DNA from: Brachycybe producta
Taxonomy: Eukaryota > Arthropoda > Diplopoda > Playtdesmida > Andrognathidae
Reading direction: 5' to 3'
NCBI GenBank assembly: GCA_036925085.1
Contig: JAUPFP010000012.1
Location: forward strand, 2,573,609-2,637,608
DNA: 64,000 bases
Under the pieces are notes generated by a model. That model had not been told where the DNA came from and searched no databases. It worked only from the letters and a program-made list of their open reading frames with translations. Of this stretch, positions 18,905 to 31,004 are shown piece after piece (position 1 is the first letter of the stretch; every line of letters begins with the position of its first letter). The position numbers were made by a program, and so were the translations under genes.

Positions 18905-20780
18905 CTATCGTTTAAACCCATAAAATACCATTTTTTATAATTTGTACGCAACTTAAAATTCTGACATAGTCTGCAATATCTTTAACTCACACATTGCGTT
19001 TTGCAGCTTTGCTCAACTATTACCTGATAAAAAAAAGTCAAAACTAGTTTTAAAAGTTAATTACTTGTAAGGCATAGGCCTAACCATATACAGTATTTAT
19101 GCACTTGAAAACAAAGATAAAGAATGTTCATTTAAAAGCATTCAAAGGGCAGGGCACTTTAACAATAACGGGCTCTCAGCTGGTTACAGGGTTCCCGGGA
19201 TAAAACCCGGCAAGCCACAGGCAATTAGAAAACGGGACAAACAGAAGTTAGCTCCGCCCTTTTTATGACGACCGGCAACTTACTTCTAATTAATTTGTTG
19301 TGTGGTTCGATATTGAAAAGGGCGAAGCATGTGACGTCAGACTACATAACCAACCAATTAGAAGTTGCCGTTCGTCATAAAAAAGCGCGGAACAAACGTC
19401 TGTTTATCTCTTTTAAATGAATGTCGTGAAAAACCGGTCGTTGGCGATAGCGGTGGTCAATCTTAACTTGCCGATAGGAACGCAGTACTTTTATTTTTTG
19501 CAGCGTATAAAACCCGCACTTCAGCAGCGATTATGTATTACAGCATTTTTATTGGCCAAATTCAAATTCACCGCCACTATCGCCAACGACCACCGCGTGA
19601 GGCAGTTCTGCCCAGCTCTAACTTTTCGGTTGCCCCGCCCTTTTGAGCGTTATCAATTTCTAATTAGTTAGTTACTTGGTCTGACGTCACATGCCCCGCC
19701 CTTTTCAATTTCTAATTGCTTGATATTTGGTCTGATGGGCTCATAAAAGGGCGGAGCAAACGAAAGGTTAGTGCTAAGCAGAGATGCGTGTCAATTCCCC
19801 GCGATTAATAACGTCCCGCGACTATAAACCCCGCCTACCTAACTCGTGATGGACACAGACATGTAAAGACAGGGAGATACCGTCGTTTGCCCCGCCGTTT
19901 TATTAGCGTCAGAAAAGGTCGTCATAAAAGGTGCGGAGAAAACGACTGTACCGTACTGTCTTTACTTGCCTGTTGAAGGACTATTAGGTAAACCTATAAA
20001 TGTTACGTCACATCCGCGCCTGATGACGTTCCTTGTAACGTTTCTAAAATCTAAATGGCGTGCAGTTTCTAGACAACTACCTAAAAGTGATGGTGATCGG
20101 TTTTACCTGAAGAAAGTAGAAAGTTACAACTTCAGCGTTTTTATATTATGCCAATATAAAACACTTAACATACAATAAACAAACTATTAGAAACACCTAC
20201 TGGAAGAACCATGAATCACCTATCACAGCATTTAATCACATGACATCTGCAATACACGCAGTATGATTATCAAGCATAGAAGCTGCTTACATTTTGGATG
20301 CGCCTAGTCGCTTATAAAACAGAAGTTAGCTCCGCCCTTTTTATGACGAACGCAACTTCTAATTGGTTGATTATGTAGCCTGACCAAAGCGAGTAAAGAG
20401 CCCTCACTCTACTGTAGGCACTTTGAAGTTTGTGTGCATCGATTAGCTCCTCCTTTTCTGGCATCAGCGCCAACGTTTCAAGCGGCCGATGAGCGTTGCA
20501 GACGACAATCTATAATATTACATTAGATTGTATATGCTACTTGTGGCACCAAATTTACATTTTATGCTCAATCTAAATTTTCTTTTTTTATGCTATTACA
20601 CAGTTAATTGAAATGCCAGGTTTTGTTCTGCAGGTGGCTGCAATAACAGTGAAAAACGAACAAAAAATGTCTCATATTTCAGATTTCCTAAAGACCCTGA
20701 AAGGTGAAATACTTATTTTATAAATTATATTTTGCAGATGTAAATTAAACTTTCACTTATCCACTTAATTATTGTATAAT
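18905..20780. other. Intergenic/upstream region of peflin with GGGCGGAG-type MITEs
   Basis: Several short elements share CTCCGCCCTTTTTATGACG and its complement: about 19210-19400, 19480-19760 (with inverted copies of GGCGATAGCGGTGG and CCGCCACTATCGCC), 19850-19960 and 20320-20400. The missing first peflin exon and its promoter should be in or before this region, but I could not place them. Confidence 0.5.
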
Positions 20781-21484
20781 TGTGAGCTTTTGACGTTGAC
20801 CTTATATTTTTACCCAATAATGATTTCTATAGTTCGGCTCTTCTCTGCATCGCACGGTGCCTGCATGGAGAAGCTCCAAGCTATAGAAAGATTCAAGCTA
20901 TAGAAAGATTCGGATGAAGTTAGATTACAATCATCCGTCTACATGGGGGTGAAATCTATGCAGAGGGATGGTGGCCATCCTTCTCTCTGTCGACGCTGAT
21001 ATGCATCCTCCATTGTTGTTACCCAATCGAAGATGCTGTAGCTGCTTCAGGATCGTATGTCTCCTGCCTTATGGTGTTTCTGGCCTCTGTAGAGAAGTTA
21101 TTAGTTACCAAACATAAAGACAATGATGCTTTCCATTATAATGCTTTTATTCATCCTTATCTAGAAATGCCAAGTTTACAAGGATGAATTGTGAATACTA
21201 AAGGTGCGTCCTCATGCCCATGATGTGGTACGGAATAAATCAACATAATACAAAAGAGAGCAAAGACAAGGACAAGGAACAAAGAGGAACACGGTCCTTT
21301 TATACCTTGAACCTGTGTACACCTGCGAGGTGTAACCAGGTCCAAGTGACCATGGTCCTAAGTGTATCACTCCGCCACTTGGATGTGCATCAGAAGTGTG
21401 AGTCAGAGAGGAGGAAGGAACAAGCGGGAGTTGTTTAACCCCAGGCTATGATTTTGGTGGGAACTTGAGTTACTGGGTGTTACA
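20781..21484 (-). repeat. LTR of the G1 family, minus strand
   Basis: Reads TGTAACACCC...CTCACA on the minus strand, 704 bp, with the conserved TATA-proximal hairpin (21301-21345). No target duplication is visible and no internal region is recognisable next to it, so it is a solo or fragment LTR. Confidence 0.7.
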
Positions 21485-21998
21485 TACCTTCCAATACCAA
21501 CCAATTAAAAATTGATGACACTCATAAAAGGGCGGAGCAAACAAAAAGCTAGTGCTGGCCACAATATAGGGAAAGACAGTATGTTCACTCAGGCCAATTT
21601 TATGTATTTCGAAGCTTCATCTCTAAATTCCTCTTCTTTTTGTGTCTCCCTGGTGGCAAGTTAGTAGAACCACCATGTGGCTCAATTGAGTATACAATAA
21701 ATCTGCATATATGTGATCATTGTTTTATTTATAAAAAGTATGTTTGGTTGATTCAGTGAAAGAAAATTATAATATTGAGACATTTTGGGGCCACCGCTAT
21801 TTTCTTAATTTAGCGCCGTTTTGTTTTGGGTTTCTTTAATTTTGTAGACACCATGTATTTTGTAGCTTCTGGGCCACTCGGTACTAATAGGTACCGATTG
21901 ACCCAGATTCTATTTTTAGCTTGACCTTATCGTTCTCCCCTCTTTACCATTGTATTATCCTTCCACATGAGTGGATTCTTATCATTTTAATTTTAAGT
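21485..21998. other. Region before the LTR2-like repeat, no gene seen
   Basis: Holds a GGGCGGAG-type MITE fragment (about 21500-21560) and, near the end, a perfect hairpin 21879-21884/21891-21896. Such hairpins precede LTRs elsewhere in the window, so part of this may be the 3' untranslated region of another LTR element. Confidence 0.4.
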
Positions 21999-22780
21999 TG
22001 TTTACGTTTTTTTCCACCTTTTAATTAAAAGGGTGACTCATCTCTAATATTTTGGTGACCACTGCTCAATCGTTTTTGATTGGCAAGTTTGGTTTTTACT
22101 TTTGTTTTTGCCCAATCCGGGGATACTGATAAAGTGTTCTCAGTATCCTCTTTTTGGGTATAAAAGGCCGTGTTTTTGTATGTAAGTTAAGCACTTCTAA
22201 AACAGAGAATCTATGCCCGACTTGGGATAGATTTAGAAGAAGCGTTTTCGAAGGTAGTTCTTAAATAACGAACCTATGCCCAATTCTGGCTAGGTTTTTA
22301 GATATTATTTTGAACGTTATTATTTTTATGTGTTGTGCAATTAATTCCAGTTCTATTTCGTTTATGCCTGATACTTTTATCTACGAAATAAACGATATTC
22401 TATTTAACTAAACCAGTGGTGTTTTATCGACTTAAACTTTAAATTCCGTGATTGTGAACTTCATCATTTTGCAGGCCTTCACCTTTCTTGGATACTTCAA
22501 GGTCCCAACAGGTCAAACCTGCAACGCATGAGTGAGTATATTTTACACGATTCTTAGGGCAGATTTACGAACGAAAGTCCGAGAGATACAGAGATTAAAG
22601 ATCCTCAAGACTGTGAAGTCTTTTGCCAGAGACTAGTGAGGACACAAAATAGACGTTATATTGGTCTAGTCCTCCCGGGCCAGTAGAATTAGTGACCTAG
22701 CCACTCACTTTCAATACGAGTGAAAACTCGCTCGTATTAACATAAAAGAGCAGATTCTACTAGTGGAAAAAGGTCCGTCA
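21999..22780 (+). repeat. 5' LTR-like repeat of element G2 (ends approximate)
   Basis: Shares with 31005-31643 the segments TTGGTGACCACTG..., GTGTTCTCAGTATCCTC followed by a TATA box (TATAAAAGGCC near 22160), and AGTAGAATTAGTGACCTAG. The primer-binding site lies 7 bp downstream. The exact ends are inferred. Confidence 0.55.
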
Positions 22781-22787
22781 AAATATA

Positions 22788-22799
22788 TGGTGGAGGTGC
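22788..22799 (+). other. Primer-binding site of G2, tRNA-Ala-like
   Basis: TGGTGGAGGTGC, the same 12 bases as at 5331-5342 and likewise followed by GGGGTA. Confidence 0.6.
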
Positions 22800-23286
22800 G
22801 GGGTAGTTTATAAGACTTGCTACCTCGTTGTGCCCTAAGAAATGTGTTGAAAAACACGAAAATTATCGTAATTCAACTGTGCAAACAATTTTGAAACAAA
22901 GCAAAATTTTTCGAAACATTTTTACGTTTTTATTGACACAAATTACGATAAATAATTATGAATACCAACGGAATAACAACAAGGTTCTCCCAGCAACTAT
23001 AATTCAGACGCGAACAGCTCATAAAAGAACGAGCGAAAGGTCGGGAAACACGCCGCGTTGCCCACGAAACACGAAAGCAGGAGAAAGAGGACAAGCTGAG
23101 GGCCCTTGCAGCAAAGAAGCGACTCCAGGAGGAAGAACAGCGTGCTGATGACGAAGAACGACAAGCTGATGCCCACTCAAGACTGAAGTAGCATCTTCTG
23201 AGGCTTCTCGACAAAGCAACGAACAGAAGATGGTCGACCGGTTTGCCGAAATGATGAAAGACGCCACTCCTGAGATCTGAGAAGAA

Positions 23287-24420
23287 TTGGTAAGACGGTT
23301 ATGTGGAGAATCGACTCCACACCGCCTCGAACACACACATGAGAGAAATCTCAGACAACGAAGTAAATCGCCGACAGAATCCGGGCGCAAGCTCAGGGCC
23401 GAAGCTCCTGAATGGACTCCGAACCTGGGACCCACGTCGTATTCTGAAAAGAATTCACTTCATCCACTTCAGGGTTTTCCAAAGTATGATGGATCTGAGA
23501 ACATACTTCTTTATGTTGAAGAGTTCGAAGATATTGCGATTGCGCACCAATGGAACTCCCTGCAGCGATGCAGTCACTTTACTGGCCTCCTTCGTAAACG
23601 AGCAATCAAATGGCTTGCTCGTTTTCGATTGGAATATGGCGAAATAAATTGGCCTATGATGCGTAACGGAATTATAAATGAATTTCTGTTACCTGACCAG
23701 AAAGTGAGGATGAAAAAGGAGCTGTCCGCAAGGACCCAAAAAGACAATGAAACTTTTAAGGTCTACGCGGAGGAGTATGCAGAGATGTATCGAAGGATAC
23801 ATCCCCAAGATGACGACTCTTTGCTGATTTTGAGCCTGAGGAAAAGTCTTTTACCATCTTTGAAGCTGCATCTGTTTGGAGCACCGAAGGACAATCTTTA
23901 CGACTTTGTCAAGTTTGCCGCCCAGACTGAGGGAGAGCTGATAGAAAAGAATATGTTGACATACAAGACGACTACTGGTAACCAGCCGGCCCAGCAGCAA
24001 AAGCCTCAACAACCGAAACAGCAGCAGCAACAGCAGCAGAAGAAACAACAGACGTGGATGAACAAGAACACGGCCACGTCTTAAAAGACGCAAGACACAA
24101 AGACGAATCAAGATGGTGGACAGAAATTCCAGCAGAGAAAACAATCTACTGGACCACTCATCTGCTATCAGTGTCAGGAGCCTGGACACAGAGCGTTCCA
24201 GTGCACCAACGAACCAAAACCGAAGAAGGAAGAGAACAAGACGACTCCACCAACTCCAGTCAACCGAGTTGATGAACCGTCGGAAACGACGGCGCCGGAA
24301 ATCTTCTGCGCTGACGAAATCCACGTTCTACCAAATGGGATGAAAATGGTACCAGTATTAATTAATAATCAAACGCACTATTTTCATTTCGAAAACCACC
24401 AGAAGGCTTTGAACTACTAG
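23287..24420 (+). pseudogene. gag of element G2 with an in-frame stop before the zinc knuckle
   Basis: Codons from 23287 encode a Ty3/gypsy capsid-like domain (YVEEFEDIAIAHQW, KRAIKWLARFR, HLFGAPKDNLYDFVKFA) and then a Gln-rich run. TAA at 24082-24084 interrupts the frame. The same frame continues with a CCHC knuckle at 24163-24204 (CYQCQEPGHRAFQC) and ends with TAG at 24418-24420. A charged, coiled-coil-like N-terminal part lies in another frame upstream (about 22990-23190). Confidence 0.75.
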
Positions 24421-24491
24421 GGGCGCCACTCACACCCAAAGTAGTGACGCCCTGAAAAGAAGATGTTGAAGAGAGACCACAAGAAGAGGAG

Positions 24492-25247
24492 TTGCCAAAA
24501 CCTGAAGAAGTGGACGTCAAGGTTCGACGGGACCGGATAACGAGAGAATCTATTGGAATGGCTGCGGTCAACCATGCGGGAATGTCTCCAGGTCTGGGTA
24601 GCCCGTGCCAAGACGCCGACAAAGAAGAGGAATCGACTACGCCTGAGCAAAGCTGTGCTGCGGTACAACTAAAGGACTCTCTGATGCATAAAGCAGACTT
24701 TGGAGATGGGATCCAAATCCGTACTATCTACGAAGATGGGAGCCGGCGGAAACCACTGCAAAGTGGGGCCTCTACGTCGTTTGGAAAAACGAACAACGCC
24801 AAGATGTCCAACAAAGAAGAACAGTGTGTGGCGAAAAAGGGAGTAACCACACCTGTTAAAACTCAAGCAGAGCAAGTAGTAGTTTCGAAAGAGGCTACTC
24901 TTGTTAAAAATAAAGCAGAACAGTGTGTGGCGAAAAAGGGAGTAACCACACCTGTTAAGACTAAAGAAGAACAAGTAGTAGTCTCAAAAGGAGCTACTCT
25001 TGTTAAAACCCAAGATGAACAGTGTGTAGTGAAAACGAAAGTAGCTACTCCTGTTATTAAGCAGGGGCAGACTGTGGCGAAAACCAAAGAAGTACCCACA
25101 CCTGCTCAAAAATATAAAGCAGAACATGGAGTAGTGAAAGAGGGAGTAGCTACACCTGTTAAGGGTTCAACTGAAGAGTGTAGTCTTCTCTATCGATGCA
25201 AAACCCGTGTTGTACACAAACAATTCGAGATGTTTGGACCAAGTTGA
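24492..25247 (+). CDS. Repetitive linker between gag and protease of G2
   Basis: 251 codons. From about residue 110 a 30-36-residue Lys/Val/Thr-rich unit repeats about five times (cores such as EQCVAKKGVTTPVKT, EQVVVSKGATLVKT). The DNA repeats are visible from 24815 to 25170. No domain is recognised. The stretch probably formed the region between nucleocapsid and protease, now split from the protease by a frameshift near 25200. Confidence 0.5.
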   Translation: MPKPEEVDVKVRRDRITRESIGMAAVNHAGMSPGLGSPCQDADKEEESTTPEQSCAAVQLKDSLMHKADFGDGIQIRTIYEDGSRRKPLQSGASTSFGKTNNAKMSNKEEQCVAKKGVTTPVKTQAEQVVVSKEATLVKNKAEQCVAKKGVTTPVKTKEEQVVVSKGATLVKTQDEQCVVKTKVATPVIKQGQTVAKTKEVPTPAQKYKAEHGVVKEGVATPVKGSTEECSLLYRCKTRVVHKQFEMFGPS

Positions 25248-25654
25248 CTGAGACAGTCACGCCTCGTGAACTTCAAGTCCAAAATCAAGACGAGCAGACG
25301 GCACCTAAAGTTTGTGTGAACTTTGGAGGTCGTGAGTTAGAAATGACTGCCGACAGTGGCGCCGAAACATCTGTCATCAGCGAATCATTAGTGAAAGACA
25401 TGAAGCTCATTGTGGATCCACTTCCGTTCCCGCCGAATCTGACTGGCGCCGGAGGTAGCCCACTGAACATTATGGGACAAGTTATCGTGCCGATTCAAGT
25501 CGCCGAAAAGCTTGTCAAAGGAAAACTGATTGTCATCAAAGGACGACGTGAGGCCTTGCTGGGGAACGACCTCGGAAAAGATCTCAACCTTTGCTTGGAC
25601 ATGAACAGCAAGAAAGTCTACTTCAGAGAGGAACTGTTGCCGGACACTCTCTAA
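25196..25654 (+). CDS. Aspartic protease of element G2
   Basis: 152 codons. The catalytic motif is MTADSGAETSVIS near residues 52-64. The flap-like segment contains TGAGGSPLNIMGQ, and ALLGNDLGKDLNLCL closes the domain. This matches the G1 protease segment by segment. TAA at 25652-25654 is followed in the same frame by the protease-RT linker (open to TAG near 25838). Confidence 0.75.
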   Translation: MQNPCCTQTIRDVWTKLTETVTPRELQVQNQDEQTAPKVCVNFGGRELEMTADSGAETSVISESLVKDMKLIVDPLPFPPNLTGAGGSPLNIMGQVIVPIQVAEKLVKGKLIVIKGRREALLGNDLGKDLNLCLDMNSKKVYFREELLPDTL

Positions 25655-26316
25655 AAGCAGCAACAAGCAGAAGATTTCATTCGAAATCTTAGAAATCAAG
25701 AGGAAGAGGGTCTACAAGAGAAACTCCTAAAGAAGGGACCAGCAAAACTACGCCTGGTCCAGAATCTCGTGTTGGATCCAAAGAAAGCTGCAATCGTCGA
25801 GGTCAATGCTCCTGATGATCTACAAGAAGGTAGTCTCTAGTTCATCGACTCGTGCGAAAGCACGCTCCAGCAGAGAGGAATCAAAGTTTCTCCTGGGATC
25901 ATTGAAGGAAGAGGAAAGTCTATCCTTCAAATCCAAATCTTCAATCCATCTGGAGAGGTTATTCACCTCGTAGCCAGAGAAACGATCGCAGAGATCGAGG
26001 ACGTCGTCACAGCTCTTGATGTGCCTGTGGGCCCCTCGATTTACAAAATTGAAGCTCAAAGTGACCAAGTGAGATTCAAAGAATATGTCGAATTTCAAGA
26101 CAGTCTTAATGTCAATCCGAATCGTCCAAGAGAAGAAAAAAAGGCGATTCGGAAGCTTCTCGGAGAATTCAGAGAATTGGCTTCAAGACCTCCGACTTGA
26201 AAGAGACAAACTTAACGAAACACGTGATTGACACGGGTGAAAACCCGCCGGTTTGAGATCCGCTCCGGCGTACTTCACCTGCTCAGAGAGAGATCATCAA
26301 GTCGACACTACGTGAT

Positions 26317-26985
26317 ATGTTGGACGCCGGCATTGTAAGCCCATCCAAGAGTCCGTACGCAAGTCCGGTGGTGATTGTCAAAAAGAAGAATGGTCAGCAT
26401 CAATTTTGCGTCGATTATCGCAAACTCAATGCTCAAACCAAAGCTGACCAATATCCACTACCACGGATAGATGACGCTTTCGATTCTCTTTCTGGAGCCA
26501 CAATTTTTGCAACCTTGGATCTCATATCAGGTTATTTTCAATTTCCAGTGGAAGAAAGAGATCGAGAAAAAATGGCTTTCGTATGCACCAATGGCCTCTA
26601 CGAATTAAATAGAATGCCGTTTGGTTTGATGAACGCACCTGCAACAATGCAACGTGTTTTGGATTTGTTACTGGCAGGCCACAAATGGGAGACCTGCCTG
26701 GTCTATTTAGATGACATCGTCATCTTTGCGAAGGACTTCGAAGAATTCATGAAGAGGTTGAGAAATATCTTGGTGCTCATCCGGAATGCCAATTTAAGCC
26801 TTCAACCAAGTAAATGTTTTTTTGGAGAAGACGAGATCAACTACCTTGGCCACAAGATTAGTGCCCTTGGTATTCGACCTGATGAAGAGAAAGTGCAGAC
26901 AATTCAAGGATTTCCTGCACCGAAAAATGTGACTGACGTCAGAAGCTTCCTTGGAATGACTGGCTACTACAACCGTTTCAAAAGC
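26317..26985 (+). pseudogene. Reverse transcriptase of element G2, truncated
   Basis: Copies element RNA into DNA in the intact family. Visible RT motifs in order: SPYASPVVIVKKKNG, DYRKLN, TLDLISGYFQ with the first catalytic Asp, MPFGLMNAPATMQR, and YLDDIVIFA with the catalytic pair. It continues to RSFLGMTGYYNRF and then changes abruptly at about 26985. The upstream part, with TSPAQREIIKS-like sequence near 26277-26305, carries stops and a frameshift. Confidence 0.85.
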
Positions 26986-27002
26986 ACCAAAAAGTACCTG
27001 GA

Positions 27003-27866
27003 TTGTTACAACCAATTGTTGTGGGAAAACCGACAGAGTGTTGGGGGATGGATTATGTTGGTCCTCTTCCAAAGTCAATCGGAGGAGTTCAACATACCTT
27101 GATTGCAGTGGATTACGCGACGAAGTATTGCATCGCCAAAGCAGTGGCAAGAGCAACCGCTCAGGCAGCAATTGCCTTCGTCAAGGACAAAATTGTAAAT
27201 GAGTTTGGAGTTCCTCAGAAGATCATCACTGATCGAGGGCCCCAATTTTTGAGTAATGAAACTCAAGCATTTTTCAAGACCTACGCAATCCAGCATGCAG
27301 CCACGACAGCCTATCATCCTCAAGCTGATGGGTTGGCAGAGAGAACAAACCATACAGTCATGGAAGTGGTGAAGCGTCACTTGGATGTCCTTCAGCAGCA
27401 GGCTGACTGGAAAAAGAAATTAGGTGACGCAGTTATGGCCTACAATCTGGTAGAACATAACTCAACGAAATTTTTGCCATATCGATTAATGTTCGGGCGC
27501 GAGCCCAGGACCACGTTGGACAACATGATGCCACGCGCTCCTATCGTACCACCGCCCGTAACAGACGAAGCAGATCAGTCTGATCCAGCTTTGGATGCTG
27601 CTAAAAAGAACATAGAATACGACGAGAAGCATCGTACGATTCCGGACTATAAGCCGGGTCAGAAAGTGCTGATTAGAGATCGTGTGCGAAAGCCAGGAAT
27701 GGCTCAGAAACTCATCTGGCCATACAAGGAACCCTGCCTTGTCACCAAAAAGATAACCGATTTAGTCTACGAGATCGAGTACGTTACTCGATCTGGTCTT
27801 ACTATGAGAGACACTGTCAATGTTCAGCAGATGAGACCCTACTACGAGGCCAATGACCTGAGCTAA
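27003..27866 (+). CDS. Integrase core and C-terminal module of element G2
   Basis: 288 codons including the stop. The catalytic triad is in place: Asp17 (GMDYVGPL), Asp77 (TDRGPQF) and Glu113 (DGLAERTN), with 35 residues between the last two. The C-terminal part has a GPY/F-like segment (IWPYKEPCLVTKK). The N-terminal HHCC zinc domain and all of RNase H are missing: the reading passes from RT directly into integrase within about 20 bp, so roughly 1 kb has been deleted. Confidence 0.85.
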   Translation: MLQPIVVGKPTECWGMDYVGPLPKSIGGVQHTLIAVDYATKYCIAKAVARATAQAAIAFVKDKIVNEFGVPQKIITDRGPQFLSNETQAFFKTYAIQHAATTAYHPQADGLAERTNHTVMEVVKRHLDVLQQQADWKKKLGDAVMAYNLVEHNSTKFLPYRLMFGREPRTTLDNMMPRAPIVPPPVTDEADQSDPALDAAKKNIEYDEKHRTIPDYKPGQKVLIRDRVRKPGMAQKLIWPYKEPCLVTKKITDLVYEIEYVTRSGLTMRDTVNVQQMRPYYEANDLS

Positions 27867-27876
27867 TTAAGCTAAT

Positions 27877-30117
27877 TTGCCACCAAGATGGGCGAAATTT
27901 GGCGTTAAAATGGCCAAATTAGTCCCAGAGAGTCAAAAAGAAGCGTCGTATGATGCTGAAATTCGAATTTGCCGCCTTGCGCAGCGCCGCCTGGTGGGAG
28001 AAATTCAGAGAAGAGAAAAAGAAGAGAAACCGGATGTTGTCATTAGCTCCACCTCTTGGCCGGAACTAAGACTTTGCAACCCCTTAGAACCACGTGGGGA
28101 AGCATCCGCCATCTTTGATGCCACTTTCAAATCTGTTTTGACACGTGAAAGACGTCAAAAGTTTTCCAAAAGAATTATACGAATTTCTAAACTGTCAAGT
28201 GATCAAAAGTTTATTTCTAAAAAGGAAATGCAACGATCAGCTGAAGAAGAATCAAACAGCAGCGAGGCTATGGACCTTTCAGTCTTCTGTAATGAAGACA
28301 CCATAATCCTCGGAGATTAAGGGAAAGAAGAAACAAAGAATGGAGACACCGCCATTGCAGAGAAGCCTTCTGGCAGCAATGCCCGGTCGACCCAGAAAAA
28401 TGAACCAGATTCAGACAACTCTTTCAAGAAACGTAAGAGCCCCGAATCAGGAGAGAAAGATGCCAAAAAAGACGATGCCAAGGACAAGGAAAATCTTCCC
28501 GGCAGCAATGCCGCATCGTCAGCATCTCAACAGAGAGAGGACTCCAGTGAAAGAAAGATCCTGGACGTAGAAAACGAGTTCTACGATATCCTTTCACAAA
28601 TGAATGCATCGACATCGAGACCTAGCGATTCTGAGATGGAAGACTGAATCGCAAGACAGCAAAGCCAGGAGGCTTGGAGGGAAGCATCACCCGAGGGTCC
28701 TGTAATTATGATCCCGACCACCTTTACCGAGGAAGAGATCAGGATCATCTAAAACTAAAAAAAGGAAGCAACCTGAAGTGAAAGCACTAATTTTGTTTCT
28801 CTCATTCATTCTCCTCCGGAGTGACGCCAAAACGTCAATCCAGAACCTGATATTATTTACGATGGGCCAGCAAGAGACCCTACTTTGCAGTTCCTGAGAC
28901 TTCATGAGGAGATGAATACTCATCCGGGTAGTCTCCTGGAGGGATGTTTACCTGCAGAGCTGGGAGGATCTCGGAAGAGTGGCAGAACCAAAGGCAAAAG
29001 AAATGCCGACAAGAAAGCCATGAAAGACTGGATTGACGGACAGAACAAAAAATTGGCAGCCAGTGGTCAATCTCTAATCAGGGTTCCGAAGGTGGAAGAG
29101 GCATTACCCAAAAGAAAATCATCGAGGAAAGTCTCTCCGTCTAACAGCTGGGTCACCTTGGACCAGGTAATCGTCCGTGGGTATGTTCATTGGCCTAATA
29201 AACGCTTTAACTTACCCACAGCCATGTAGAAGGTCTCCATTTCATCGAAAATCGTGGTGCCTACGAGAGACACTCGCCCACCTGTGGCGAGCAATCCCGC
29301 TAGGGCCCAGCGAGAAAAATTTGTCAGCGAGAGGCCTACAGATCCAAGACGCCAGCCAGATGTTGTCAGGAGTCAGCCTCGTGAGGAACCAAAAATCGAG
29401 ACATCCAGAAGCCAGTCAGGTCGCCATCTTCACATCCTGGGACAACCCCGGAAAGGACAAGGCGCCACAGAGAGAAGAAGGCAGCGACGAGATGCGATTT
29501 TTGAGGAAGAACGTGGCCATCCCAGCAAAGCAACACCTGGACCATTCATGGGAGCATTCCCAAAGATCTCACCACCGCCGCCCCCGCAACAATGGCTGAA
29601 AGGAAACCTGGACATGTCCGATGGGAAGTTGTCCAACCGGCAACAGTTTCGGCTGTAGTGTAATGGTTTGGTATCTTTTGGTCGTCGTTGGATCAGAAAT
29701 GTATTCAGATATATAGGTTTCTTCCACAGCGATGATGAAATTAAGAAGGACAGGATCTGTCCGCGATTGGACCAGCTCTGGACTGCAGCGATCATCCAGG
29801 TTTGGGATCACTGGCCCGTCGTCGTTCTTCATAACAATGCCAAACCAGGGACTCTTCAGCTGATATATCCGCAGCCCTGGGACAAGTCAACATGCAGCAT
29901 TCTGGAGGTGGTGATTTCTTTGCTGGTCGCCACCTTAATTCCAAGCAGCAGAGAGCATCGTAACGTCGTCCACAACAGATTGACCGAGCAGAATGGGAAC
30001 GCTCACATGGCCACGCAACAGCTCAACTTCATGGTCATATTGGGAGCATTTCCACAATCTCAAGTCATCCCGCTGCGTATGCTAGAAGATTTGAACATCC
30101 TAACGATGGAGGCATAG
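27877..30117 (+). pseudogene. Third ORF of element G2, one frame with several in-frame stops
   Basis: It starts 10 bp after the integrase stop. One frame can be followed from ATG 27877 to the stop at 30115-30117 (747 codons) with several in-frame stops (28318, 28645, a cluster at 28750-28840, 29227, 29656) and no obvious frameshift. The first part is basic and acidic low complexity (KKDDAKDKEN-like). The end contains LSNRQQFRL, RYIGFF and WPVVVLHNN, a weak but ordered match to the C-terminal block of A and G1. No signal peptide or clear fusion-protein feature supports an envelope gene. Confidence 0.5.
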
Positions 30118-31004
30118 TCCGGAGCCAGGGACCAACAGGGTCATCTGGAGCCGGATCATTAAGAGACAACCAGGAACAACAACGGATCGACGTGGACCAG
30201 TTTCGACCCACGCGAAGAAACTGGAGGAACGAGAGGCAGCAGAAGCATATACATCAATTATCGTGTTCCTTTGGGGGTTAAAAAGAGGTTTCAACTTGAT
30301 ATTTTAGTCAGGGTAGAGGATTTTAATTTAACGCACCAAATTATTTCTCTTTAAAGTTTTTTTTAGTCAAAGTTGTGGGAAAGGGGTTATTTGGTTTTTT
30401 TAAATATATATTTTAAAGAAGAATTTTTACTCCTTGCTTGTTTTAATGTTAGGGAGGTTTTCGTTCATTTTACGGGAAATTTTTTTTTTAAATATTCCAA
30501 AATTTGGTGGATTATTTTTGTCCGTCAAATCTGATTGATTGGGTAAAACTGCAATTTGAGGGTTGGGGGTTTTAATGGGAAAATCCTGCCATGATCAAAT
30601 CAAATGAAAACCTGTGATATTAATTGTGATATTTTTATTTTTAGATTTCGAAAATTTTATTTATCATTGTTTTTTATATGCAAATTGTGATATTGTATTT
30701 TCGAGAGATTTTTGCAATGTAACCTCTTGCAGTGGCTTATCAGGATCCCTGGGTTTATTTGATGTCATTTCAGAGTGAACTTCCATCTTAGTTGGGGGTG
30801 AAACGATCTGTCCAGGAACGATCCTGGCTCATTTAGTTTTGTCTGTATCATTATTTTTATTTTTTTTTATTGGCGTGGAATTTTGTCAATCCTCTGTACT
30901 CATGTACAGAGCCAATATCCTGTCTTGGGTTTTTTTTTCTCCCAGTATCACCCCTTAATACAAAGAGATCATCTTGATAAGCCTCAGCATTAGGTCTATG
31001 GGGT
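30118..31004 (+). other. 3' region of G2 before its LTR, with conserved hairpins
   Basis: AT-rich and non-coding. Perfect hairpins at 30812-30817/30822-30827 (loop ACGA) and 30892-30899/30904-30911 (8 bp, loop TCAT) match those at 15634-15649 and 15572-15593 in the minus-strand LTR2 copy. TCTATGGGGTT abuts the LTR and may be the polypurine tract. Confidence 0.6.

Noticed and set aside
18496-18951. Two or three repetitive ORFs on either strand over the peflin repeat
   Set aside because: These are other frames of the 27-bp minisatellite; only the frame encoding YPQSQGGGA joins to the EF-hand exons.
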